DNA from: Pisaster brevispinus
Lineage: Eukaryota; Echinodermata; Asteroidea; Forcipulatida; Asteriidae
Length of the DNA: 64,000 bases
Reading direction: 5' to 3'
NCBI GenBank assembly: GCA_023634235.1
Contig: JAMKCF010000014.1
Location: 310,001 to 374,000, forward strand
Shown: one piece after another, positions 11,831 to 25,200 of the stretch
How the letters are laid out: each line of letters begins with the position of its first letter
Position numbering within the stretch: position 1 is the first letter of the stretch
Program-made: the position numbers and the translations under genes
Notes under the pieces: generated by a model
Database searches by the model: none
Told to the model about the DNA's origin: nothing
What the model saw: only the letters and a program-made list of their open reading frames with translations

Positions 11831-12195
11831 ACAGTGGTTATTTTACCGGCAACAACAGTGAATTATAAAGTCAACCGAAATACTGTTTTGATTACTATTA
11901 TAAATAATAAATTAAAATAGGATCCTCCACAACACATGAATTTCACTGCAGCATTAAGGTAACACTGCAGAAGCAAACACAATGAAACATTTGTTGACTG
12001 ACCGACCACACAATAAACAATGACTGAGGAATGATAATGAAACAACATTTTTTTAAAGAACACCTGTCTGGTATCTTAAAAATACAAAGGGTCGCACTCC
12101 CACTCCTAAAGAATTAAGAAGCACCCGACTAAATTACACATTGCACGTTTTCGCTATATTATACGTTTTCGTACACAACTTGACCATTTTCTTAC

Positions 12196-12249
12196 CGTTT
12201 TAATACTGTTGTTCCTTGATACATCCACAACGATATTGCCAGGTGACAT
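12196..12249 (-). CDS. Candidate first coding exon of the SENP gene
   Basis: On the minus strand an exon of 12253-12196 lies between the acceptor CCTCATTTAG and the strong donor ACG|GTAAGA. Its ATG (12249-12247) opens MSPGNIVVDVSRNNSIKT, in phase 0 at the donor. The position, just inside the divergent promoter with CUL3, fits the 5' end of the SENP gene. The exon that should follow it could not be identified, so membership in that gene is inferred from strand and position only. A different small gene is possible. Confidence 0.45.
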
Positions 12250-12253
12250 AGTT

Positions 12254-13247
12254 CTAAATGAGGAAAATATACATTTTCAAGCAACACGAAAACAAGCCTA
12301 ATGTTTTTGACAGGAAGCCAGAAACGCTGTCGTTGTTCGCATTACGGTGCATTTAAACTGGTACCCGTGATCGACGAAAGCGGCCGTTCTCTCTCTCTGT
12401 ACACACTCATGAAATAGGATATGGATAGCACGTCGATAAAGAAAAAAAAACCCTGAAAGAATTTGAAGAATTTACTTAGGCGTTTATTTTTGATTACATC
12501 TAGATTAGTAATACATATAAATAAAAACAATGACAAATCAAATATTTTGTTATTTAATTTATTTTGTTTTACGTTAAATGCAAGTTCATTACCGCTCACA
12601 TTATTGTTGCTGCTGTGTTTTTTTTATATTATTTACGTCATGATGGAGCAAGAACCTGCTCACTTGCAAAGGTTACACTTTATTCATTCGCCTGAGTTTC
12701 CTATTATTTCCGAAAATGTTAATTTCCAAAACACCTCATTCTATTCTTAAAGAAGTAAAATTTCATAAATCGTTATGGAATAAACTTCCAAAATAAAGCA
12801 AATTTACGTGAACAACTTATCTTGTTAAAAGAGGCGAATTTGTAACATAGTTCGGAGGTCAAGCGGTAATAAAATTTCTACTGTCTATAAACTTCACACC
12901 GATGCGATCCTCGTCTAAAAATAGCGACAGGAATTTATGTTTTTTGGCCACTATTTGTCACCAGTTTTCCAAAATCGTTTCAATTTTTTATTTTATTAGA
13001 AACAACTGAGGATATCCATTAGAGAATAGGAAAATAATTTGGTGTTAGAGGCAATTTAAAGCCGTTTTGCTCGAGAGCTGCGGCTGAGCACTCGGTGTGC
13101 AGGTCTGCCTACTGACTGTATTCTGGATGCACAGCGTCGACTGACATTGGTGATTGGTGTGTCACCGACAATTTTGGGTGTTCACCGAACTGCGAATACA
13201 AAGTTTTGATGTTTTTTAATCAACGTGAAGACGACTTCAAATCAAAA
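12254..13247. promoter_or_regulatory. Divergent promoter region between SENP and CUL3
   Basis: About 1 kb lies between the candidate minus-strand ATG (12249) and the CUL3 ATG (13248). The two genes point away from each other, so they probably share a promoter region and contain their 5' UTRs here. A CRE/ATF-like site TTACGTCATGA lies near 12632-12643. CpG-bearing GC-rich patches near 12360-12390 and 13065-13200 stand out from the AT-rich surroundings. No TATA box is convincing. Transcription start sites cannot be placed from sequence alone. Confidence 0.5.
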
Positions 13248-16200
13248 TGAGTTTAACTAAGGGTACGAAGAAAGATACCAAGATGCGGATCCGGGCTTTT
13301 CCGGTAAGAAAAGTAATTTGTTCAAATTGTAAAATCTAATTATTATTTTTACAGTTCCTAGTTTATTATGAAATTTCTTAAAATAAAACTTAACATTTTA
13401 ATTTTAAAAGAGTAAACTATTTAGGCTGAAAATCTATGTCTGTCATAATCATGATAACGCATAGTTTGCATTTCTTTAAAATGAAAATACAACCCAGCTA
13501 TGCTAATGCAATACAATACATGAAATTATTTACAATAATTACATTACTTGGCGAGTACTTAATTGTTATGCATTGCATATAAATATGAAATTGCATGATT
13601 GATCAGTTGATGGACACTAGCCCTGGTATAGGTAGTGGTAGGACGCCAGTCTCCATTGCACTGCACCAACCAACGTCCTTTGTATTAATATTTTTTCATA
13701 TTTTTACCTAGAATCTGGAATTTTGTTTATAGGATATACTCTCCATATTCTAAACTATTTAGTATTTGATGGGTCCACAAATAACAAATAGGACTAGGCC
13801 TATATCCATGGGTAACACACCTCGATCCGAACGTGTAACCAGGAAGTCAGATTTTCAGTGTTTATCAGAAGTTTGACGCTTTTGACGCTCTTTGTCGTAA
13901 CTTATACGAGCTGCCGGTAGAGGGCGCTCTAAAAATGTAGTGCCCACTTGAGGTGGTACATGTAGCTCACCCAAATGGCATTGCAGAACTAGCATGTGCG
14001 TGTGCTTGTGTTGTGATCGCCCGTTACAGAGATGTGCCGGGGGCAGGAAACTGCCGAAAACCGCAAACAATAAACAGTCTGCTCGAAATGGACAACTGGG
14101 CTTTGTATTCTCCTCATTTATGGCCTAACAGATAAGCTGTTTTGGGTCTGTTTGACTACAGCACACACGTTCATTGTTTTGTTTATATCACGGTATTGAA
14201 ATTGAAAACCGAGGGCAACAGTATTTCGGTATTTCTAAAACAGCCAGCTCTCTGTATTTTCAGTATTAAAAAAATACCATGACCTATCAGTAATACCAAA
14301 TAACTGCCTTAGAAGCTTAGAATATATCGATATGGTACTTGTTGATATTACTCAAATTAGTGTAAACTATTGATACCAATGCACAAACGAGTGTAGTCTT
14401 TTTGCAAGACCTCATTTTAATTTTTCACAATTTTTCCCGTAAGAGGGCGCTATCATCCAAGCAGTTCATGGATGATTGATACATGTAGCACCCTATTTTG
14501 GGGAAAATTGTGACAAATTAAAACGAGACAAACTTGCACCAAGAAGTTGTGTTACAAACTTGCTATGAATATTTTTGTTGGCGTGCATGCGAGCAAATTT
14601 TCGCATTAGGAGTCAGTACAGAAAGTTACAACATAGACTTCAATTTCCATTTTATTTTCATAAATACTTTTGAGTATAGAATTAACCATTCTGAATCAGA
14701 GCAAACTTGACTGAAGCTTTAGCTTCCTCCATCAGGTACAAGTATGACAACATTTTGTTATAAGATTTGTTGCAATGGTAGAGGACCTTTACACCATAGA
14801 CTCTGTTGCGTTGCATGCAACAGAGGAGTCCTACCTGGGTTAAGTGGGCACATGGCTTTCCTGCCTTTTATGTATTCATTATAAAGGGCCCTCATAGAAA
14901 AAACAACCACAGTAGACTTTGACTTCATTGAGTTCATAGTGGAGGCCCTCTGCCCTGGATGACTATTATCTAAATTACTTGCATACTGTACATTGAATAA
15001 CAAACTTGATGGTTCAATCAGGGAAGTTGGCATTTGATTTATTACTATCATTTGACTGTAACTTACTTTTGAAAAACTTAACAAAACATTTGGCATTGGC
15101 ATGATTATTGTTGACAGTCTGTAATGTTGGCAAGCTGTGATGCTGGCAGCCTGTAGCATTTTGTTGTTATAAATCTGTTTTCTTTTTAATGAGATAAATA
15201 AATGGAAATATTCCATAACTTTCTGCCATCTTTTCATACATCATGCATTAGTATTTCATTTATTCAGGTACTATACAGGATGATAATTTTTCTTTTTTGA
15301 TCACAACAAATGAAGCCTTGGTTGTTGTATTGTGCATTCTTAATTATTAAACATTATTTACTTGTTTGGGAAAATGAATTTGACTATTTCACTCATTATA
15401 ACAACAAAAATTTTCAATCTGATGTGGGTAAGGTGCTCTTTTTCTTACACCTTTGAGTGGAAAACGGCAGTTGGACAAGGAATGTTTACTATTATACAAA
15501 GAAAAGCTGTTTGTTATGAGTATTTGAATATACAAACAAATCCATATAATTTGGACCTTGGGTCTAGATTGAGAGCAAACTTTCCGATCTAGAAATTCTT
15601 GCAGAGACAAGGTTACATCTTGTGAGAATTGTTTGCTCTGTAAGAAATGATGAAGGGGCTCTATAGGCAGGCAAGGTCAAGATCAGGTGAAGGGCATCAG
15701 AGGATCTAGTGTGACCTTCATGAAATAACAGGCTGCCATGTTTCATGTGGGGACATGTAAATTGTAAGGTGTTGTGAACGGTTCATGTGGTATTAAAAAG
15801 TTAACATATAGATAACTTTTTTTTCTGTTGAATTTTTGCTTGCACACAGCCCAAATCCTCCTATATCCCAGAAGTAGAGAGTAAAAGGCTCAAATGGTCC
15901 AAATCCTTCTTAATCCTCCTGTGACAGGCTTTATAACCACATTTTCATACCCTACCGCCCATATCCTTCGGAATCCCATTTCGGCCAAGCTGCATACAGC
16001 CCAAATATTTCTCTTTCCAATTGTGTTAAAAATAACCTGAAAGCCCAATTCCTTCTGAATCCTCTCACAGCAGAAACCCATTATGGCCCAAATTCTTCTG
16101 GGTCCTCCTTTACTGCATATATCCTGGTAGCCCAAGTCCTCCTAATTCCTTTACTTCAACAAAGAATATACTGAATGAGTTGGACTTTTTAGTCTACCGT

Positions 16201-19200
16201 CAAAGCCTAAGAAATCCGCTCACTGGTTTTGCTTGAGTTAGTTGATTAATTATAAACAACATAATTGGAACATGATCAACTGTTCCTATAACACATTTTA
16301 ATTCCATGAAAATCCCCAGAAATTTGAAGTTAATACACAGATCCTACCTATGTGAATGTGTTTTTCTAAAAGTATAATTTTTTTAGATGATGTCACACTG
16401 TTTACATACAAAGCGAATGACCTACACTGACAGATCCAGGATGTCATTGTCGGTCAAGAAAACAATGCGACACCCGTCATGACCCACTGTCTTGTTTTAA
16501 AAAAAAGATTCAATATGATATTTGCATTTGTTGGGGAAGAGGCGGGTCCTTTGGATCCGTGAATAATGTGTGTACATTCATTTACCACATCATTTCCTGG
16601 TAGTGATCTTCTGTATCATTAATACACTATACATAAAATGAAACCATCTGAGTAAGGTCTGACATGTGGGATGTGCCTCAATTTGAAGTATTTTAAAACT
16701 GTAAGACAGTCATTTTACTTGTTACAAATTCATCATCTCTTAGCAGTAGTTCTTCTTTTGCTGAGAATATTTTCTTTGTAAATATATATTATTTTTCTTG
16801 AAAGGTCTACGCACGACTTGTTTGCTAGCATTAGACTTTTGTCATTCTGATACCACCTATAGTTGTATGTCCTGTGTTCAGTATGCAAAAATGAATACTT
16901 GGTCTCATTAAACTAATGAGGGACCATACTATTTGCATTTCCACCCTCAATTTGGTTTTAACATAGAGACACCTTGATCATACAGTAGTTTCACCTGCTG
17001 GAAAGTTAGTATAATCTTCTCATTAAGGAGATGAGGGTACTTTACCATAACAGGCTTGATACCTGCACTTTGTCTTTGAAAGGGCAAAGGCACCAAGGCG
17101 TTTTCTACTTGGAAAAGGGCACCGCTATGGGGAAATTGTAAAACAAAATTGGAACACTTTAAGGGGCACCAAGGCAATGACATGGGGCAACGGAGGCAAT
17201 TGCCCCCATTGCTTAAGTGATGTATCATGTCTGCCCTGCAACTGGCTATTTCCTTCAACATATTCTTAGCCAAAGTGAAGAAATTAGAAGGATTTGGTTT
17301 ATTAGGTTATTGCAGTGAAGAAGGATCCGGAAGGATTTGGGTCATACTGGGTTTCTGCTTCAAGAGGTTTTAGAAGGAATTCAAATATTCAGACTGTTTT
17401 TGACAGGAAAGGAAATAGAAGGATTTTAGTCAAATGCAGTTTGGCCAAAGTGGGATTCCAAAGGATTGGATGTTGGGTGAGGGAAATTTTATGAATCCTA
17501 AACACAGTTTGTCACAGGAGGATATTGAAAAGAGTTAGCCATATTGAGAAAAGCCAGGAGGATTTAGAAGGATTTAGGACCAGTGAGGTTTTGAGTCTCT
17601 GAAACTTAAGGATATCGGAGGGTTGGGCTATGTGTTAGCAAACGGTGTAAGTCTTTTGGGGTTAAAATAAAATGTATTCTGTAAGCAAATACCAGCAACA
17701 TTTGCTACTGTACATTACATGAAAATCAGCCAAGAATCCACTCACCAATGTTTGAGGAGTTGCACTTGCTAACTTGGTTGCCCCACTTCAGTTCAAGCCC
17801 AGTGCTCCAGGTCCGCTGGTCAGAATAATTCAGGAGGATTTATGAAGTTTCTCTTTGGCCGTCCAACTGCCCTTGTCACTCTTGCACAACATCCAGTGGC
17901 ATCACCTTTTAACCTTAACTATTAATTACCAGGGGATAATTTGATGTTTCCCCGTTCTTGGGACAGCAGTGGAACTGTCTAATTAGAGCACATCCACTTG
18001 TAGCATAAAGTCTCTGCTCGATTGTGTACAGTAGCAAAATGAATGTATCCACTTGATTCTAAGCAGATGTGTTTTTTATTCCTGTGTGACAGTGCCTTGT
18101 CTAGGAATGTTTACAATCAATTATATCAATACATTTTTAGTACACTTGCTAATGTCTTCGTTTTTGCAAATTTGTCTTACTTGATAATACAGAGAGAGAT
18201 GAATACATATATTTCATATTGATGAAAGTTGACGTGTATTTTGGGGTCAGTAAGTTACTTGGTTTGAAGTGCTTTACCTCAGAACAGAGTTAAGTTCAAA
18301 TTCATGAAAACCACAGCAGACATTACATGTACCACTATGCAGTAAAGGTAGCCAGCAGAGAGTGTTTTCATCCTAGATTATTTTGTCTTCATTTATTCAG
18401 ACCAACATGGATGACAAGTATGTAGACAACATCTGGGCCTTGCTGAAGAATGCTATCCAGGAGATCCAACGTAAGAACAATAGTGGTCTGAGTTTTGAAG
18501 AGCTCTACAGAAATGCCTACACTATGGTGCTACATAAACATGGTGAGCGACTGTACACAGGGCTCAGAGATGTCGTCACTGAACATCTAGTGGAGAAGGT
18601 AAGATTCTGTTTTATTTTCAAAGATTTGCAGGAAGGCTGACTCAAAACACCATCTTCGAACTGCTCTGGTTGGGTTTGAACACCCTTCCCCCATCCCCAT
18701 TCTAGAGCAGATGCCTGTGGATTTTTGTTCTTGCAGGACTTGGGGAAAGTACTGTTTATGCAGTGCTTATTGCACACACACAAAAGTATGGGCAAAAAAA
18801 ATAAAAAATACAAATAATGTTGTATTATTGGTTTTACCCATACACGATATGTGTTAATTAAACATTGTATACTCAGTTTAGTTAGTACTGAGTATACATG
18901 TACAGTGCTTAACACACATTGGTGTATTGGTAAAACCAAAAAATATTCTGTATCCCCGATTTAAATCTAACCTCTAAAAATAATAATCTTTATTCCATGT
19001 GCAGTGCATCAGTTGTTCTCATGAAATTAAAACATAAGTGGTTTTTTTTTGTGGGGGAGGGGGTGGTTTATCTGAAAACTGACAATCTGACAACTTTTGC
19101 ACATATATATCTTTAGTAACCAGTCAGTTAATGTAGGATGGGTGAAAAGCATTCAACACCTGTGCTATGTTTTAAGGCCTGTAACCGTTTTAAATTGACC

Positions 19201-22200
19201 CAACCTCTGATGGTCAACAGGTTCGAGCTGAGGTTCTGGCATCACTGAACAACAACTTCTTACAGACACTGAACGCAGCATGGAATGACCATCAGACTGC
19301 CATGGTGATGATAAGAGATATCTTGATGTACATGGTAAGTACAACTCTCTATGTTCCTTTAATTTTGTATAAGGTACCACTGTTATTCAACAGACCCTTA
19401 GCGATACATGCTTGGCAGCTACATTGAGTTCCATATTGGGGCAAATGGAAGGACATTTTAATCAATTAAGAAATTACTTTCAACAGTTAGTAAAACTTCT
19501 GCCTTCTAATTATTATTTCTGTAATTTAACAATCACATGTTTCAATTTGATGTCATTCTTATATCATTGTTTGTTTTCAGAAATGCATAATTACATTAAT
19601 ACTGTACATCACTCTCTGACATGTTGGATGATGGAGACATTTCCTGTCTCTTCCCTGAGCTCCTCCCTCTTCTCTGAAGTCCCCCACCCCTCATTTGCCT
19701 CCCACTCGCCATCCATTCACCTTCATGTGACCCCATGATTCATTATAACTCAATCACTTGCCTTCTCAACCAAGACATGATTACGTTACTTTTCAAGCAT
19801 CTCAGGAATTCCTAATACCATTGGTTAGGGTTTGTCTTGATGTTATATCCAGTCTGCCCATTTGGCCTTGGTGGATACAGCCCTCTGCTGATCAGTGCTG
19901 GCCGGTACATGCATAACGCTACATATGTGTAGTGCATTACAATTGTCACATCTGCCTACCAGTCAAATTCTTTTTCAGTCTGTTGGATTCTTTGTATAAT
20001 ATGCAGTATATTATCCTTGTATAAATTGCCATGGGCATTGAATGCTAGATATATGTACTGCGTATTGTTTATTGGAAGGTAGACACTGTGCTTGGAAAAT
20101 GAACATAATGATGGCTGACATTTGTAAAACAAATTACAGTTTATTAAATGTACAGTACAGTGATGATAATTCCAATAAATAATGAAATAGATACTTACCT
20201 TTAGGAGTCATGGCATTTGCTTTTTGTTTCGACTCTTTTAGGCTTGGAAGCAGCCAATTCTTTAATGAAACTACAATCCCAAAAAGGTTTTATGTTCTCA
20301 ATTTCAGTAAAAGAAACAAACTGTTCAGTTTCTATTATTTCTGGACTGGTTATTGATGAATAGTTTAAAATTGTATGTTGGCTATTTTGCTGTTACTCAT
20401 GTAAGAATAAACATGGGGCTGGTAAGCATAGTGTAAACATTGCATTGTTGTTGGGTTTGTAACTGGCACAAAAAAAAACCCACAAAACCGATACACTGGA
20501 CTTGACTTCAGATCCAAAATTGCCAAAATGTCACCTACAGGGATTTTCTTTTGTAATGACAAGTCCAAATGGAAATTTGTAAAATTAAAATAGGAATGTT
20601 AACCAGTTAACCAAAAAACTTGCAAAAAATGCCCACATGGACAGGGATTTATGAAACAAACTAATGACATTCTAAAAGATAGTTAGAACTTTCTGAAAAT
20701 CGAGCATTAGATGTCCTCTAAATGAAGCAAAAACCATTCAGAGATTCAGAGAACCCTGGTAAGTCTGGTTTAAGAATCACTTTAGAGTTGTGTTACCCTA
20801 TGGAGAGAATCTGGACAGGTTAATTATACCTCATTAACATTTCTGACAGGATCGTGTATACGTACAGCAGAACAAAGTCGACAATGTGTACAACCTGGGG
20901 CTAAAGATTTTCCGGGATCAGGTGGTACGCTATGGTAACATCCGCGACCATCTACGTCAGACTCTACTTCAGCTTGTCATGAAGGAACGCAGAGGAGAAG
21001 TTGTCGACAGGTAAGAAATAAAGCAACTGATGTCACTTTCATATTGACTACAAACCAATGTCATACAGTTGTTTACAAACACAGATTTGCTCAGCTTGGA
21101 CAAATCGTGCTTCGAAGAAAGATACAAATTGTAGTAAACTGAGAATCACTTGATAGAAGGCATTTGCTCTCCTTTACATTGCAGATCAGCAGTGAAGAAT
21201 GCTTGCCACACTTTGATGGTTCTTGGAATTGACTCCAGATCAGTGTATGAGGAAGACTTTGAGCAACCCTTCTTAGAACAGTCAGCTGAGTTTTATCAGG
21301 TAAGTCATTCTGCATAAAGCTGTTTGGTTCAAATGGACACAGGAAGAATCCTTGGTTTGTGTTAACATACTTGACTAGTAAGCCAAAATGGCTGTCTCCT
21401 CTTCATCACATTAAGGGGGTGCTCAAAAGTCGAACACGTTGGAGGCACAGGAACATTCCCGTAAGCATATGCCTGCAATCCATTGGACCACCAGAACGTT
21501 CTGCTGGACCACCAGTTCATTCTGCTGTACACCCAGAATGTTCTACTGGACTGTAACATTGTGCAGCACTTTGGGAACAATTCTACACGAGTGAATATGC
21601 GCATTGGCATTGGGAATGTTCCAATGGAACGTTTCGCAGGCTCACTATACCAGTCTATGTACATGTGCAGTCAGAACATTCCTTCCAATGAGCCTTTTGA
21701 AATACTCCCAAAGGTAGCCATGTTTGTTGCCTTAGCAGCTATCATCAAAAAGTGGTTATTAGGTGTGGCTATGGGTTAGGTTATAGCACAGGGCCCCATT
21801 TCATAGAGCTGCTTAAGCACAAAATATAGTTAAGCACATGAAAATAATGTTTACCAGAATAAGGTTACCAGGCAAAATACCATGTCTCATGTACCAACTT
21901 TAGCTGGTATCCTGCTTATTTATGGGTAGCAGAAAATTGTTAAGTACTAATGTTTTCTGCTTAAGCAGCTCTATGAAATTGTTACGGCTGACAGAACTTC
22001 ATCTTTGCTTCTTGTGCATAGGCGGAAAGCCAGAAGTTTCTTGCTGAAAACAGTGCTTCAGTGTACATACGGAAAGTTGAGGCGCGCATCAACGAAGAGG
22101 CAGAGAGGGCAGCACACTACCTAGACAAATCAACAGAGGAACCTATTGTTAAGGTATTGTACCCACATGATTTCTGGTCACAGCCCTTCCCCACAATCCA

Positions 22201-25200
22201 ACCTTTTATTGCCAATTTTGGTCTTAGGGATTACCGGTCATTCATTAATACGGCCCATTGTTATTGTGCCGAGTCACCAGCATTTGACTGTAGTGTTTGC
22301 TCATGGTCAGCACCAAATTAATGCACTAGTTTAAGCTTAAAATCGGTACACATTCACAGATCATGCTAACCATTAAATAGGCTGGCTGGCATATATGAAT
22401 AGTAGTTTTGGCTAATTCTAGGCAACACTATGAACTTTGACCCCATGTGTCTTGTTTTTCTTTTACTACTTCTAACATGGTTTAAGAAAAGATGTTCCCG
22501 AGTACCTTATCTTGATTTTTCTTGTTTATGTTCAGGTTCTAGAGGATGAGTTGATTAGCAAACACATGAAGAACATTGTTGATGTAAGTATAGAACTATT
22601 TTTGAATTGAACAATTTCAAGTTAGCAGTGCTGCTATTTGAATTTGAACCCTCTTCTTTTTTAATCAAAGCTTGAAGTTCTTTTACAAGGAAAGAAGCCA
22701 ATATTAATGAACACTTTTAATCTCTTCCTTTGCAGATGGAAAATTCAGGTGTAGTCCACATGCTGAAAAACAACAAGAAAGACGGTAAGTTACTAGATCA
22801 ATAATCAGCTATGTGGTGTTTTGAAGACAAAGTTTCAAATTAGTTGCTTACATAACTGTTACTTGGGCAGAATAATCTCCTAAACAATTATTTGTTTTAC
22901 AGCTTACTTGAATTGGTCCCATGATTTATTTGGAGAATTCAGGGCGATGATACTTCATATATTCTGTATCTTCACACATTTATTACAGACTTAGCGTGCA
23001 TGTACAAGCTTTTCATCCGAGTCCCTAAGGGTCTAGAGACCATGTGCAAGTGTGTGAGTGGGTATCTAAGGGAGCAAGGCAAGGCACTGGTACAGGAGGA
23101 AGACTGTGGAAAGAACCCCATACAGTATGTCCAGGTAAGTTGTCGGGGAAGAGATGAGGGAGGGTTAAATCTGATAAAGGTTGAAGTTGGGGCTCGGGTA
23201 CTAGAGAAAGACTGTGGGTAGAACCCCATACAGTATGTCCAGGTAAGGTTGAATTCCTGCTCGGGTAGTAAAGGTTGAAGTCTGGGCTCATGTACTAGAT
23301 TACTAGAACCCCATACAGTGTCTCTAGGTAATTTGTTGCATCTTTTTTAGTTTAAACGAGCAACATGGTTGAGAGGGCATTTTGGTCATAAAGCATCAAC
23401 TATCAAGCACCCTCTTCTATTCTGGCCATGTAGATTACTTTAGGAACCACACAATGAAACCGATCAATTTGAAATCGGATAAATGTCATCAGTTATTTTT
23501 TTATTTTGGTGTACAGGACCTCCTGGAGCTGAAGGATAGATTTGACATGTTCTTGCGAGAATCGTTCAACAATGATCGCAAGTTTAAACAAACCATCTCA
23601 GGAGATTTTGAATACTTCCTCAACCTAAACCCCAAGTCCCCTGAGTACTTGTCGTTATTCATCGATGACAAGCTAAAGAAAGGTGTCAAAGGGGTAAGGA
23701 AGTAATATGTTCTTTCCCCAAATTCTCTCCCAAATTCTTCTGCAGGTTTTGACTGAGTTTGAAAAATTCATTGCTGCACAGCTAAACCAACTGCACGTTT
23801 CATGGGGCCAGGCATTATAAAGGGGTTGCATTTAATAACAAGATATTTTAAGGATACACAAAGCATTCGTAGGGCATTATTTATCAGGGGCCTTCTGAAC
23901 TAGTTCTGCACTGATCCAGGGCCTTGCCGCAGCAGTCTACACAGTTGAGCTATTCCGCATACCCGCTTTGTACACCATATGATAGCTGACTGCCCACACT
24001 TTTGCCTTAATGGTGGCATCGCATTACTTCATCAGGCTGGGGACACGGCCATCAACTGGCTGACGCACTTTATTAAGGGATCGACATAGCATCACTTATC
24101 AATTTAATGACCATTTTCGTTTTCTTGATGACTTATCACAGCTAACGGAACAAGAAGTGGAAGCAATCTTGGACAAGAGCATGGTGTTGTTTAGGTTCCT
24201 ACAAGAGAAGGACGTCTTTGAGCGTTACTACAAGCAGCATCTAGCAAAAAGACTACTACTTAATAAGAGTGTGTCTGACGACTCAGAGAAAAATATGATC
24301 TCAAAGCTCAAGGTAAGGCTTTAGCTCTTTTATCCCCCTGGTTAGCTCGCCTAGTACTCACTGTCCCCTTTTATATCTATTTCACCCGGTACCTGTTCAT
24401 CTCAACCCGGTATTTGTCTGCTCTGGAGCTGTACCATACAGGGAAACGAAGCGGATAGAATGAGCAGCCTACCAAACTCCCTCACCAGACTCCCAGAGGA
24501 GAATAATGCTTTATGCTTCAAGCTTGGTATGCATTGGTATCGATTACGTACAATAATTTGAGAATTATCACCAAGTACATTATAGACCCATTCACTTCAT
24601 GTAACAAAAAAATGCAGTATCAACACCAAGCTTGCACTAATCGAATGTTTCACTTCAGTTAATGAGAAAGTCAATCAGAGTTGCTATACATTTCACACGT
24701 GCACACACATGCTCACACGTCAATCGGTACAAGGTGTTTACAGAGTGGATCTTCTCTTTATTTTCTGGAACAATGCTCCTCCAGAAATATTTGTATAACA
24801 TAATAATGTAACATTTCTGTTTAAACTTTCCAGACGGAATGCGGCTGCCAGTTCACATCTAAACTAGAAGGAATGTTTAAAGATATGACAGTGTCCAACA
24901 CCTTCATGGATGAGTTTAAGAACCATGTACAGACAGCTCAGGTAAGTGTCTGATTTTAGGTTTACAACAAAGGCTTATGTTTGGGCGTTGGCTTAAGCTC
25001 CATCCGCCTGTTTGAAGTCCCGTACTGAAAATGTACGTTTTCAAAATTACTAATGGAGACCAAGCCAGAGCCCAAGCCAGAGCTCAAGTCGGAACCTAAA
25101 ATGAAGCCATGGTTTAAAAAAGAGCCATTAAACCTGCGTCCTGGTTGTGGCCTGTTTGATTTGTTTTGGTACTAAAATGTCTTATCAGTTGTACCTTGCA

